Shown piece after piece: positions 33,794-43,380 of a DNA stretch of 64,000 nt. Within the stretch, counting starts at the first letter, position 1. Each line of letters starts with the position of its first letter. Source of the DNA: Lachnospiraceae bacterium (GTDB lineage: Bacteria > Bacillota > Clostridia > Lachnospirales > Lachnospiraceae); the NCBI GenBank assembly GCA_017622795.1, contig JAGAQI010000086.1, positions 1 through 64,000 of the forward strand. Direction: 5' to 3'. The notes under the pieces are model-generated. The model was not told where the DNA came from. It saw only the letters and a program-made list of their open reading frames with translations, and made no database searches. The position numbers and the translations under genes were made by a program.

Positions 33794-34048
33794 GTTAAGA
33801 AAAGTGAATCAGATTTTTATCCTGACTGTTTAATAAAGCGAAGAGGCTTTCCGTGGAGTGCGTGAAGAAAGTTTCTGCGCTTTTACTTGTATATACGGCT
33901 TTTCTCTTTTGTGGTAGCACGTCACCATGGTAAAACACTACTTCAAAACATTCGGTGGCAAACTCCAAGAAAGAAAAAAGCGGTATATACAGGACAAGCA
34001 GTAAGGGCTAATTAGGAAGAGGAGCTTAACAAAAAAGGAGGACAATTT
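33794..34048 (+). promoter_or_regulatory. Long structured 5' leader of oppA
   Basis: About 255 nt with no convincing ORF. A long-range pairing is possible between TGTATATAC (33889-33897) and GTATATACA (about 33983-33991), and local stems surround 33836-33885. No known riboswitch or T-box consensus is recognisable. The RBS AAAAAGGAGGAC lies just before the oppA ATG. It is a candidate regulatory RNA leader. Confidence 0.4.
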
Positions 34049-36703
34049 ATGTTCAAAAAGAATCTGAAGAAAGCAATTACCCTTGTACTCGTTGCAAGTA
34101 TGATGGTAAGCGCAGCTGCAGGTTGCGGCAAGAAGGGTGAAGATGAAGTAACCCCTACCGTTGCTCCTACACAGGCAGCTACAGACAACACAGAAAAGCC
34201 TGGTACAGAGACACCTGACACAGGCAACACAGAAACACCTGGTACAACAACAGAGCCTACAACAGCTCCGGAACCGGAACTCGTTATCGAAGATTTCGGC
34301 GATGCTGACTATGTGTACAAGGATTCCGTATCCACATTGGCTTCCAACTGGAACCCACATACTTATCAGACAACAGATGACAGCTATCCTGCTGATTTCC
34401 TTCGTGTAGGTCTTTACAGCTTCATCTTCAACGATGAGTTAAATCCGGTAGAAGGCAAAGAAGCTTACGAAGGTTATGTAATCGTTCCTGAAATGGCAGC
34501 AGCTATGCCTGTTGACGTTACAGAAAAGATTAAGGCTGAACATCCAGAATTCAACATTCCTAAGGATGCAACCGAAGGTTACGCATATGTAATTGATTTA
34601 AACCCATTAGCTAAGTGGGAAGACGGCACTCCAATCAATGCAGACACTTATGTATATTCCATGAAGGAATTATTCGACCCTCAGATGAAGAACTACCGTG
34701 CATCTGATTACATGGATAGTGACTTCGTTATTGCTAACGCAAAGAACTACTACTATCAGGGTACAGAATCTTACGATGCAATCGGCGTTAAGATTTCCGA
34801 ATATCTTGCAGAAGGCAAGGCAGTAGAAGATATCTATGTAGATATGTCTTTCTGGGGTGTAACAGCACCAGACGGTACAAACTATGCACTTGCTACAGAT
34901 GATACTATGGTAAGAGACGAAGCAATTCCAGAAGGTCAGCCGGAAGATTATGTTTCTGCTAAGTATTTATATGATACTTACCTTGGCCCTGGCTGTCCAT
35001 ATGAGTCTTATTCTTCTGCATACCTTTGCACAAAGACAAGCTATGCTGATAACTATGACTTTGCAAACGTTGGTATCATGAAGACAGGTGATTACCAGAT
35101 TACTCTTGTACTTGGTAAGGCTTTAGCAGGCTTCATGTTACACTATAACTTAACCAGTAACTGGATTGTTTACCAGCCATATTATGATGCATGCAAGTCC
35201 CAGATCGGTGAGACAGGTGCATGGTCCACAACTTATAACACCAGTGTTGAAACAACTATGTCTTATGGCCCTTATAAGTTAACTCAGTATCAGACTGACA
35301 AGGCTATGAGATTTGAAAGAAATGAAAACTGGTATGGTTATACCGATGGCAAGCACATCTATGTTGACCCTGTAGATGGTCTTACTTATCCAATGTATCA
35401 GACAACAGCAATTGACACTCAGGTTGTTGCTGAAGCAGCTACCAGAAAGTTAATGTTCTTAAAGGGTCAGTTAATGGACTACGGCTTACAGACAGAAGAC
35501 TTTGACGAGTACAGAAGCAGTGAATATACTTATGTAACTCCATCCGAAACAATCTTCTTCTTCATCTTCAACGGTTACATGGATGCAATCCAGATCAGAG
35601 AAGGTAAGAAGGCTCAGGAAGATGGTACTTTTGTAACTGATTTCGATCAGACTAAGTATGATCTTGAAACAATGACACTTACATCCTTCCGTCAGGCTGT
35701 AGCAGTTACTTACGATAAGGAAGCCCTTTGTACAGCAGTTTCCCCTGCTCGTTCCGGTGGCTATGGCCTTATCGGTACCAACTACATTTATGACCCTGAA
35801 ACAGGTGCTAAGTACCGTGACACCGATCAGGCGAAGCAGGCACTTTGTGACTTCTACTCTGTAGACGTTTCCAAGTTCGCAAGCCTTGATGATGCGGTAG
35901 ATTCCATCACAGGTTACGATGAAACTGCAGCTAAGGCTCTTTACAAGCAGGCATTTGATGAAGCTATTGCAGCTGGTTATATCACAGATGCAGACGGTGA
36001 CGGCATTTCCGACCAGACAGTAGAAATCACATATGCATCCTCTGCTTCTTCCGCATTCATCACAAAGACTCTTGACTACTTAAACAAGAAGATGAATGAA
36101 GTAACAGCAGGCACACCATTTGCTGGTAAGATTATGTTTAAGGAATCTGCTCCTTTAGGAAATGAATGGTCCACTAAGTTAAAGTCCGGTATGGCTGATA
36201 CCTGTCTTGCAGGTTGGTCTGGTTCCGCATTAAACCCATTCGGTTTAACAGAACTTTACACAAACCCAGCCCAGCAGTACGATGCTAAGTGGTTCAATTC
36301 CTCTTCCGTAGATATCACTATGGATGTAAATACCGCTGGTATTGACAATGCAGCAAAGGTAGAAACTGTTACCATGACATTAAAGCAGTGGTCTGACGCC
36401 CTCAATGGTGCAACCATCGAAATCGGCGACAAGTCCTACAACTTTGGTGATGGCATTGCAGATGTTGAGACAAGACTTAATATTCTTGCTAAGATTGAGT
36501 CCACAGTTCTTATGACTTACAACTACATCCCAATGCTTCAGGATGCAGGTATGTCCCTGTTATCCCAGCAGGTATTCTATGTAATCGAAGAGTACAACCC
36601 AATTCTTGGTCGTGGTGGTATCGCTTACATGAAGTACAACTATGATGAGAAGGCTTGGGCAGATTATGTAAACTCTCAGCCAGATGGTACTCTTAGCTAC
36701 TAA
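34049..36703 (+). CDS. oppA: Oligopeptide-type ABC transporter substrate-binding lipoprotein (enlarged)
   Basis: An 884-aa extracellular family-5 solute-binding lipoprotein. The lipobox is in SAAAGC, with lipidated Cys at about residue 26, followed by a Thr/Pro/Glu-rich linker (about 30-75). The SBP_bac_5 fold then begins with TLASNWNPH. Typical OppA is about 540 aa, so the mature domain carries several hundred extra residues. Codon use is biased to the fast-translated type, consistent with high expression. It heads the operon; a 27-nt hairpin separates it from oppB, which probably sets its higher mRNA level. Confidence 0.85.
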   Translation: MFKKNLKKAITLVLVASMMVSAAAGCGKKGEDEVTPTVAPTQAATDNTEKPGTETPDTGNTETPGTTTEPTTAPEPELVIEDFGDADYVYKDSVSTLASNWNPHTYQTTDDSYPADFLRVGLYSFIFNDELNPVEGKEAYEGYVIVPEMAAAMPVDVTEKIKAEHPEFNIPKDATEGYAYVIDLNPLAKWEDGTPINADTYVYSMKELFDPQMKNYRASDYMDSDFVIANAKNYYYQGTESYDAIGVKISEYLAEGKAVEDIYVDMSFWGVTAPDGTNYALATDDTMVRDEAIPEGQPEDYVSAKYLYDTYLGPGCPYESYSSAYLCTKTSYADNYDFANVGIMKTGDYQITLVLGKALAGFMLHYNLTSNWIVYQPYYDACKSQIGETGAWSTTYNTSVETTMSYGPYKLTQYQTDKAMRFERNENWYGYTDGKHIYVDPVDGLTYPMYQTTAIDTQVVAEAATRKLMFLKGQLMDYGLQTEDFDEYRSSEYTYVTPSETIFFFIFNGYMDAIQIREGKKAQEDGTFVTDFDQTKYDLETMTLTSFRQAVAVTYDKEALCTAVSPARSGGYGLIGTNYIYDPETGAKYRDTDQAKQALCDFYSVDVSKFASLDDAVDSITGYDETAAKALYKQAFDEAIAAGYITDADGDGISDQTVEITYASSASSAFITKTLDYLNKKMNEVTAGTPFAGKIMFKESAPLGNEWSTKLKSGMADTCLAGWSGSALNPFGLTELYTNPAQQYDAKWFNSSSVDITMDVNTAGIDNAAKVETVTMTLKQWSDALNGATIEIGDKSYNFGDGIADVETRLNILAKIESTVLMTYNYIPMLQDAGMSLLSQQVFYVIEEYNPILGRGGIAYMKYNYDEKAWADYVNSQPDGTLSY

Positions 36704-36736
36704 TTGAGATTTCATCATTGATGATTGGCTCGTCTT

Positions 36737-36763
36737 ATCCGTGGCAGCGGTGCTGCCACGGAT
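36737..36763 (+). promoter_or_regulatory. Perfect 12-bp hairpin between oppA and oppB
   Basis: ATCCGTGGCAGC (36737-36748), loop GGT and the exact complement at 36752-36763, followed by TTGG without a T run. In binding-protein operons such stems usually shield the upstream mRNA from 3' decay or partly terminate, giving more binding protein than permease. Confidence 0.7.
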
Positions 36764-36867
36764 TTGGTGCGCTAAAAGACTATAAAAAATTTGTTTAGGT
36801 GCCGTAACGAAGGGAAAATTTCTTTTGGAAAAATTCCGACCGGTGCTTAAAACTGGAGGAAGAGACT

Positions 36868-37821
36868 ATGTTCAAATATGCTTTAAAAAGAATAGCGCTC
36901 ATGTTAATGACCGTATTTATCATTATGTGTATGTGTTTTATTCTTATCAGAATGCTTCCGCCCGTTCCGTTGCAGCCAGGTGACCCTCACACGGAAGTGC
37001 TGATGGCTCGTAGAGAAGCAATGGGGTACAATAAGCCGATTATTGTCCAGCTCGGTATTTTTCTCAAGGATATTTTTACACGTTGGGATTGGGGTATTAG
37101 TGATAGCTTATATTATGGTCAGAATGTTTGGAGTATTTTCGTTACCAAGCTTCCGGCTTCCATTATTGTAAATTTATATTCCATTATCTGGAGTATTCCG
37201 GTTGGTATTGCTCTTGGTGTGTTTGCGGCGTTAAAGAAGAACACCTGGATTGACCATACCATTTCTACCCTAACGATGGTGGTTATTTCCGTACCGTCCT
37301 TCGTTTATGCGTTTTTAATCCAGTATTTCCTTTCTTACAAGCTTTCTCTGTTCCCGTTCTTAATGAAGGGTGGTACAGACTGGTTTTCTAAGGAAATGTT
37401 TATCAGTATGGTTCCTGCGGTATTGTCCTTATCCTTTGGCGTTATTGCCGGATTTACAAGAACAACCCGTGCGGAATTAACGGAAGTTTTAACCAGCGAA
37501 TTTATGCTGCTTGCCCGCACTAAGGGTCTTACCAAGCGTCAGGCAACCGTGCGCCATGCGTTTAAAAACTGTATGGTAGTTATTGTGCCGGCTATTTTTG
37601 GTAATTTTGTCGGAATCTTAAGTGGTTCCCTGATTATTGAAAAAATCTTCTCCATTCCTGGTGTGGGTGGTCTTTACCTCAACGCCATCAATGCGAGAGA
37701 CTACAATATCTTTATGTTAGACACTGCATTCTATACCGTAATCGGTTTGGCTGCGTCCATTATCGTAGATATCAGTTACGGCTTCATCGACCCACGTATC
37801 CGTATGGGCTCAAAGAAATAA
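36868..37821 (+). CDS. oppB: Oligopeptide ABC transporter permease OppB
   Basis: A 317-aa inner-membrane permease with six helices. Family residues are visible: PGDPHT after helix 1 and the EAA loop LLARTKGLTKRQATVRHAFKN. Its length is near normal, unlike the other subunits. RBS TGGAGGAAG precedes ATG 36868. It is followed by oppC after 15 nt. Confidence 0.9.
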   Translation: MFKYALKRIALMLMTVFIIMCMCFILIRMLPPVPLQPGDPHTEVLMARREAMGYNKPIIVQLGIFLKDIFTRWDWGISDSLYYGQNVWSIFVTKLPASIIVNLYSIIWSIPVGIALGVFAALKKNTWIDHTISTLTMVVISVPSFVYAFLIQYFLSYKLSLFPFLMKGGTDWFSKEMFISMVPAVLSLSFGVIAGFTRTTRAELTEVLTSEFMLLARTKGLTKRQATVRHAFKNCMVVIVPAIFGNFVGILSGSLIIEKIFSIPGVGGLYLNAINARDYNIFMLDTAFYTVIGLAASIIVDISYGFIDPRIRMGSKK

Positions 37822-37836
37822 AGGGAGGACAAGAAT

Positions 37837-39393
37837 ATGGAAAATCAGAATTATGAACATATCTCCCCGGAGAAATTTGAGTTTGCGCAGAAGGATGCGT
37901 ATATTCATGATGAAAAATTAAAAACCAAGTCCCGTGGCTTCTTTGCGGATGCTATGCTTCGTTTCAAGAAGAATAAATCTTCTGTAGTGGCTGCATATAT
38001 CATTGCATTTTTGGTTTTATTTGCAATTTTTTCACCGATTATTTCTAAGTACAGCATCAACGACAAGGATAATGTGTATACCAACTTTGCACCTTATATC
38101 GAGTCCTTTGCATTGGGGAAAAAGGGTATCTTTGATGGTGCATACGTATTAGACAGCCAGAGTGAACTTCAGCTGACAGCATTAAATGCTATTGGTCAGG
38201 AAACTGGAATGAATCCGGTAATTGACATTTTAGGAACAAAAGAAACTACTGAGATTTATCGTGGTAAGGAACGTATTAAGTATACCTATAAGGTAGAAGT
38301 TAACAGTTATTTCATGGTAGGTAATCGTATTATGGTGCTTTCCTATGATGAATTTGACCAAATTCAGAAGTTCCAGAACGAAACAGGTCGTCAGGTATTA
38401 TATCCAATCGTAGATAAGGCAAAGGTTTACCCAAGAGTCAAGGATTTATCTACCATTCCGGATAATACAAACATCTGGTATGTATGTACCGATAACAAAG
38501 GTACTGCAAAGGTAGATAAGAATGGTAATTTAACTCCGGCGTATTCCACTGATAAAGCAAAGGAAGGCGCTGAGTACTACAGCCAGCGTATTCCGGGGGA
38601 TGACGGCAGCTATATTTACAGCCTTGCTAAGTCCGGTTCCGTACAGGTTCGTGTTAACTACTACAACTACTATACCTTTAAGAATGGTCATGTGCCGGAA
38701 TATGTTATGGGTACCGACACCTTGGGACGTGACTTGTTTGGTGCTATCGGTACCGGTGCACGTTTCTCTTTAGTGTTTGCTATTTTGGTATCTGCTATTA
38801 ACTTAACTATCGGTGCGTTTTATGGAGCGATTCAGGGTTACTATGGCGGTACGTTAGACCTTGTCATGGACCGTATTTGTGACATTTTAGGTGGTATTCC
38901 GTTTATCGTAGTAGCAACCTTATTTCAGTTGCATCTTGCAGAAAAGGTGGGCGTTGTACCGGGCTTCCTGTTTGCCTTTGTATTAACCGGATGGCTTAGT
39001 ATGGCTGCACTTACAAGAAAGCAGTTCTACCGTTTTAAGAGTCAGGAATTTGTATATGCTGCAAAAACCTTAGGTGCGTCTGACTTCAGACTCATGTTTA
39101 AGCATATTTTCCCGAACTCCATCGGTACCATTATTACAAGCTGTGCACTGGTTATTCCAAGTGTTATCAATTCCGAAACATCCATGACCTACCTTGGTAT
39201 TGTAAACCTGTCTTCCTTTGCAGGTACTACCATCGGTGACTTAATGAGCCAGGGACAAGCGGCGATGACAACATCTCCGCATACAATGCTGTTCCCGTCA
39301 ATTTTTGTATCCTTACTTCTGATTTCCTTTAACCTTTTCGGTAACGGACTCAGAGACGCATTTAATCCATCTACCAGAGGAACGGAGGACTAA
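37837..39393 (+). CDS. oppC: Oligopeptide ABC transporter permease OppC with a large extracellular insertion
   Basis: A 518-aa permease. Helix 1 (about residues 48-68) is followed by about 215 extracytoplasmic residues before the conserved GTDTLGRDLF (about 292-301). In usual OppC (about 300 aa) this gap is near 40-60 residues. The rest is normal, including the EAA loop YAAKTLGASDFRLMFKHIFPN. The insertion faces the binding protein and probably forms an extra domain that docks the enlarged OppA. Confidence 0.85.
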   Translation: MENQNYEHISPEKFEFAQKDAYIHDEKLKTKSRGFFADAMLRFKKNKSSVVAAYIIAFLVLFAIFSPIISKYSINDKDNVYTNFAPYIESFALGKKGIFDGAYVLDSQSELQLTALNAIGQETGMNPVIDILGTKETTEIYRGKERIKYTYKVEVNSYFMVGNRIMVLSYDEFDQIQKFQNETGRQVLYPIVDKAKVYPRVKDLSTIPDNTNIWYVCTDNKGTAKVDKNGNLTPAYSTDKAKEGAEYYSQRIPGDDGSYIYSLAKSGSVQVRVNYYNYYTFKNGHVPEYVMGTDTLGRDLFGAIGTGARFSLVFAILVSAINLTIGAFYGAIQGYYGGTLDLVMDRICDILGGIPFIVVATLFQLHLAEKVGVVPGFLFAFVLTGWLSMAALTRKQFYRFKSQEFVYAAKTLGASDFRLMFKHIFPNSIGTIITSCALVIPSVINSETSMTYLGIVNLSSFAGTTIGDLMSQGQAAMTTSPHTMLFPSIFVSLLLISFNLFGNGLRDAFNPSTRGTED

Positions 39394-39395
39394 TC

Positions 39396-41555
39396 ATGGA
39401 AAAGAAATTACAAGTAAATAACCTGACCGTTTCCTTCCGTACCACCGATGGTAAAGTGCAGGCGGTAAGAGGTATTAATTTTGATTTAAATAAAGGTGAA
39501 ACTCTGGCAATCGTAGGTGAATCCGGTTCCGGTAAGTCTGTTACCTCCAAGGCAATTCTTGGTATTTTAGCAGGTAACTCCATTATCGAAGACGGTGAAA
39601 TCATTTATGACGGTAAGAATCTCCTTCGTATTTCCGAAGATGAATTCCATGCCATCCGTGGTGATAAAATCGCTATGATTTTCCAGGACCCGATGTCCAG
39701 CTTAAATCCAATCATCAAGATTGGCCGTCAGCTGACCGAAGCCATGATTTTAAAGGGTAAGGTACGTCAGAGAGAAAGCCGTAAGAATTTTAACACTTAC
39801 TTAAAGCTGTTAGAAGAGCAGATGATTGCTGCAAACGGCGGTCAGAGAGCAGCAGAGCTGAAGGCAAAGTGTAAGAATTTCGATAAGTTCGAATACAAAC
39901 ATTTGGAATTAGAGGGTGCTTATAATAAGGCATTTGAAGCTGCACAGGATGCGGTTTTCGAGTTGGAAGCCCTTATTTTTGAAATCAGTAAGAAGGCTGC
40001 CAAGGACGGTGTATTCCGTGCAAGAAAGGTAGCAGACCTTGCAGTGGATGCAATCCATGAATACGTAGTAAAGGAAGAAGCAGAGGAAATCCGTATTCTG
40101 GCAAAGCAGATTAAGAGCGAAGCTAAGCTGTTAAACAAGCAGGAAACTGCAGACTTAACTTCTTTAAGCTCCAATCTGACCAGAGTAAACGAAATCCTGA
40201 CAGCGGCAGTAAATAAAACTGCTCCTAACTTCTTTGCCCTTGGTTATTTCTATACCTTTGGCAAGGAACAGCTGCCAAATCTTCCGGTAGATGAGCTGAA
40301 TAAGTTCCTCAGAAAGTATCTGGATGATAACTTTATGTTAGACTTCATTGCAGATGCTAAGAAGGCAATTCAGTTCTCTGCAGAAGCTTCTTATAATGAA
40401 AAGAAAGAAGTAATTGAATTCTTAAAGAAATACCGTCCGGTATTTGAAAAGAATCCATTGGATAAAAAGGAATGTCTGTCTGCACAGAAGGCATTTGCCA
40501 AGGAAGTAGCAGAGAGCGTTGACAAGATGGAAATCGTGAAAGACAGTCTTGCTTTCGCATTTGCCTCCATTCTGGAAGCAGAAATTGAAAAGTATTACAA
40601 GGCAGTTGTGAACAACGCAAAAGAAGAAGCGCGTTATGCAAAGCAAAAGGCTGCATACGATGCTAAGGTTGCCAAGGGCAAAACTCCGGGTATGGAAGTT
40701 GTACCGGCATCTATTCTTGACCTGGAACAGGTTAGAGGCAACATGCTTCGTCAGATTGACCGTCTGATTGAGCATTATGAAACAAAGATTGCCAATAAAG
40801 ATCAGCGTGACTACGACGCAGAAACCGTTGCAGTGATTGACTACTTAAAAGCAAATGCTTCCGGTGTTGTTAATAAGGTAACCAAGAGCATGGCTAAGAA
40901 AAAGGCTATCAAGCTCATGGAAGAAGTAGGTATTGCAGAACCAAGAAAGAGATACAACCAGTATCCGTTTGAGTTTTCCGGCGGTATGAGACAGCGTATC
41001 GTTATTGCTATCGCATTAGCAGCTGACCCGGATATCTTAATCTGTGACGAACCTACCACAGCGCTTGACGTAACTATCCAGGCTCAGATTCTGGAGTTAA
41101 TCAATAAGTTAAAGGCAGAGAGACATATTTCCGTAATTTTCATTACTCACGACCTGGGCGTTGTTGCTAACATGGCAGACAGAATTGCGGTTATGTATGC
41201 TGGTAAAATTGTGGAAATGGGTACTGCGGAAGATATCTTCTATGATGCAGCACATCCATATACCTGGGCATTGCTTTCCTCTATGCCTGACCTTGATACC
41301 AACGAAAAGCTGGATGCAATCCCTGGCACACCTCCAAACATGATTTATCCTCCGGTTGGTGATGCTTTTGCAGCCAGAAACAAATATGCCATGAAGATTG
41401 ACTTTGAGCGTCAGCCGCCAATGTTCCAAATTTCTGACACTCATTTTGCAGCAACATGGCTCCGTCATCCGGATGCTCCGAAGGTAGAACCTCCAAAGAG
41501 CATCACAGACAGAATTGCCAGAATGAAGGAAAGAGGTGCTAAGGATGCAGAATAA
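39396..41555 (+). CDS. oppD: Oligopeptide ABC transporter ATPase OppD with a helical insertion of about 370 residues
   Basis: A 719-aa NBD; typical OppD is 320-350 aa. Walker A GESGSGKS (41-48) and Q-loop MIFQDP (94-99) are canonical. A Lys/Glu/Ala-rich, apparently all-helical insertion (about 122-505) then precedes the signature EFSGGMRQR (about 526-534), Walker B ILICDEPTTALD and the OppD C-terminal domain. The reading frame is uninterrupted and codon use matches the neighbours, so this is a real insertion, not a fusion error. No cysteine-rich Fe-S tail is visible. Confidence 0.85.
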   Translation: MEKKLQVNNLTVSFRTTDGKVQAVRGINFDLNKGETLAIVGESGSGKSVTSKAILGILAGNSIIEDGEIIYDGKNLLRISEDEFHAIRGDKIAMIFQDPMSSLNPIIKIGRQLTEAMILKGKVRQRESRKNFNTYLKLLEEQMIAANGGQRAAELKAKCKNFDKFEYKHLELEGAYNKAFEAAQDAVFELEALIFEISKKAAKDGVFRARKVADLAVDAIHEYVVKEEAEEIRILAKQIKSEAKLLNKQETADLTSLSSNLTRVNEILTAAVNKTAPNFFALGYFYTFGKEQLPNLPVDELNKFLRKYLDDNFMLDFIADAKKAIQFSAEASYNEKKEVIEFLKKYRPVFEKNPLDKKECLSAQKAFAKEVAESVDKMEIVKDSLAFAFASILEAEIEKYYKAVVNNAKEEARYAKQKAAYDAKVAKGKTPGMEVVPASILDLEQVRGNMLRQIDRLIEHYETKIANKDQRDYDAETVAVIDYLKANASGVVNKVTKSMAKKKAIKLMEEVGIAEPRKRYNQYPFEFSGGMRQRIVIAIALAADPDILICDEPTTALDVTIQAQILELINKLKAERHISVIFITHDLGVVANMADRIAVMYAGKIVEMGTAEDIFYDAAHPYTWALLSSMPDLDTNEKLDAIPGTPPNMIYPPVGDAFAARNKYAMKIDFERQPPMFQISDTHFAATWLRHPDAPKVEPPKSITDRIARMKERGAKDAE

Positions 41556-42765
41556 TGAAGAAGTTTTATTAAAAGTTGAGCATCTGTGCCAGTACTTCGG
41601 TAGCGGTCAGTTTGTAACAAAGGCTGTAGATGACGTAAGCTTTGATATTAAAAAGGGTGAAGTTTTTGGTCTGGTTGGTGAATCCGGCTGTGGTAAAACA
41701 ACTACCGGACGTTCCATCATCCGTTTATATGACATTACTTCCGGTAATGTATACTTTAAGGGCATCCGTACCTGTGCCGGTACCGGCGCTTACCGTAAAA
41801 ACATTTTGGAAGCAAAGAAGGAGTATAAGGCAAAGATTGATGCTGCTTCCGATGCTGCAGAAAAAGACCGTTTAAAGAAAGAACTGGACGCTTATGTAGC
41901 AGAGCAGAAGAAAGAATTAAAAGTTGCCTCCTACGATCAGAAGAACTGTGACAAAGACTATCAGCTCCAGCAGGCTGCTGCAGTAAAGGCAAAATATCTT
42001 CCTTTACTGGAAAAGGCATCCGGTGCGGAAAAGGCGCAGTTACAGGCTCAGTATAAGGATGAACTCCGTAAAGCAAAGAAAACCCGTCTGACCACTCAGA
42101 TTCAGATGATTTTCCAGGATCCTATCGCTTCCTTGGACCCACGTATGACTGTCCGCGAAATTATCGCAGAAGGTCTGGTAATCCAGGGCGAAAGAAATCA
42201 GGAAGTAATTGATAAAAAGGTTTATGAAATGTTAGAGCTGGTTGGTCTGGTTCGCGAACATGCAGGAAGATATCCTCACGAGTTCTCCGGTGGTCAGCGT
42301 CAGCGTATCGGTGTAGCCCGTGCCATCATCATGAATCCGGACTTAATCATTGCCGATGAACCGGTTTCTGCTCTGGACGTTTCCATTCAGGCACAGGTTA
42401 TTAACCTGTTAAATGAATTACGTGAAAAGTTTGGTCTAACCATTCTCTTCATTGCCCACGACCTTTCTGTCGTAAAGTATTTCTCCGACAGAATCGGTGT
42501 TATGTACTTCGGTAAGATGGTAGAGCTGGCAAGCTCTGACGAGTTATTTGCACATCCGCTGCATCCGTATACCCGTTCCCTGCTGTCTGCAATTCCTCTT
42601 CCGGACCCTGAGTACGAAAAGAAGAGAAAGAGAATTGTTTACAATCCTCTGGCAGAGCATGATTACTCTGTAGACAAGCCATCCTTGAGAGAAGTTTCTC
42701 CGGGACACTTTGTTCAGTGTAATGAAGCAGAGTATCAGGAAATTTTAAAGCAGTTAAATAAGTAA
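41545..42765 (+). CDS. oppF: Oligopeptide ABC transporter ATPase OppF with a helical insertion
   Basis: A 406-aa NBD; typical OppF is about 310-330 aa. Walker A GESGCGKTT is at 45-53. A Lys/Ala-rich helical insertion (about 78-180) sits before the Q-loop MIFQDP (188-193), so its position differs from the OppD insertion, which lies after the Q-loop. The signature EFSGGQRQR and Walker B LIIADEPVSALD are canonical. ATG 41545 overlaps the oppD end by 11 nt and is 8 nt after AGAGG; an upstream GTG is rejected. Confidence 0.85.
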   Translation: MQNNEEVLLKVEHLCQYFGSGQFVTKAVDDVSFDIKKGEVFGLVGESGCGKTTTGRSIIRLYDITSGNVYFKGIRTCAGTGAYRKNILEAKKEYKAKIDAASDAAEKDRLKKELDAYVAEQKKELKVASYDQKNCDKDYQLQQAAAVKAKYLPLLEKASGAEKAQLQAQYKDELRKAKKTRLTTQIQMIFQDPIASLDPRMTVREIIAEGLVIQGERNQEVIDKKVYEMLELVGLVREHAGRYPHEFSGGQRQRIGVARAIIMNPDLIIADEPVSALDVSIQAQVINLLNELREKFGLTILFIAHDLSVVKYFSDRIGVMYFGKMVELASSDELFAHPLHPYTRSLLSAIPLPDPEYEKKRKRIVYNPLAEHDYSVDKPSLREVSPGHFVQCNEAEYQEILKQLNK

Positions 42766-42773
42766 TTATGAAG

Positions 42774-42813
42774 TTTCTGCGTAGCTGCATAGCGGTTACG
42801 CAGAAATTTAATT
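42774..42813 (+). terminator. opp operon terminator
   Basis: A 10-bp stem (TTTCTGCGTA, 42774-42783, with TACGCAGAAA, 42797-42806) followed by TTTAATTT, 8 nt after the oppF stop. Confidence 0.75.
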
Positions 42814-42823
42814 TGAGGTAAGT

Positions 42824-43258
42824 ATGGACGAAAAAGAAACGGTGAAAACAGGGAAAAAAAAGATAGATAAGGTGAAATATCTCATAACAGGCATCATTTT
42901 TTTGGTAATTTCGCTGGCGTTTATGTGGAATGACGGTATTTTGGAAAAAGAAAGTGTAAAAGAAGTAATGGGAAGTATCAGCAACGGCTTTTTTATTACA
43001 GGAGGTTTGTTTGCCGGTGTGGGTGCACTGAGTTTCATCGGTTCTAAAGGTACGTATGACACCTTGTCCTACGGAGTGTCCAAAATCGGCATTCATCATC
43101 TGATTCCCGGAATACCAAGGGAGGATGCGGAATCCTTTTATGATTATAAAATGGCCAAGGACAAAAAAGGCAGAGTGTGGTTCCCAAATCTTTTCTTTAT
43201 CGGTTTGGCGGGAATTCTTCTCAGTGTTGTTTTTGTTGTTCTCTATTCTTTTTTGTGA
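42824..43258 (+). CDS. DUF3899 membrane protein
   Basis: A 144-aa protein with three predicted helices and the family segment FITGGLFAGVGALSFIGSKG followed by TYDTLSYG, typical of the Firmicute DUF3899 family. The N-terminus is Lys-rich and cytoplasmic. Function unknown. RBS TTGAGG precedes ATG 42824. A terminator follows, so it is probably monocistronic or read through from oppF. Confidence 0.7.
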   Translation: MDEKETVKTGKKKIDKVKYLITGIIFLVISLAFMWNDGILEKESVKEVMGSISNGFFITGGLFAGVGALSFIGSKGTYDTLSYGVSKIGIHHLIPGIPREDAESFYDYKMAKDKKGRVWFPNLFFIGLAGILLSVVFVVLYSFL

Positions 43259-43290
43259 TAACAAACGGTAAATAAGTATTGAATTTACGG

Positions 43291-43343
43291 GCAGATTGTG
43301 TTACAAACACTATAGGAAGTGTTTTACATAATCTGCTTTTATT
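43291..43343 (+). terminator. Terminator after the DUF3899 gene
   Basis: Left arm GCAGATTGTG (43291-43300) pairs with CATAATCTGC, with an inner AACACT/AGTGTT stem, and is followed by TTTTATT. Confidence 0.75.
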
Positions 43344-43380
43344 AAGGTTACTTAGGAGAATAGAATAGGAGAATAATAGC

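Noticed and set aside
33890..33960. T-box leader before oppA (TGTGGTAGCACG)
   Set aside because: It only loosely resembles the T-box AGGGTGGNACCGCG, with no matching terminator/antiterminator or specifier loop.
34161..34409. 82-codon ORF inside oppA
   Set aside because: It is a frame shadow of the Thr-rich linker region of oppA, without an RBS.
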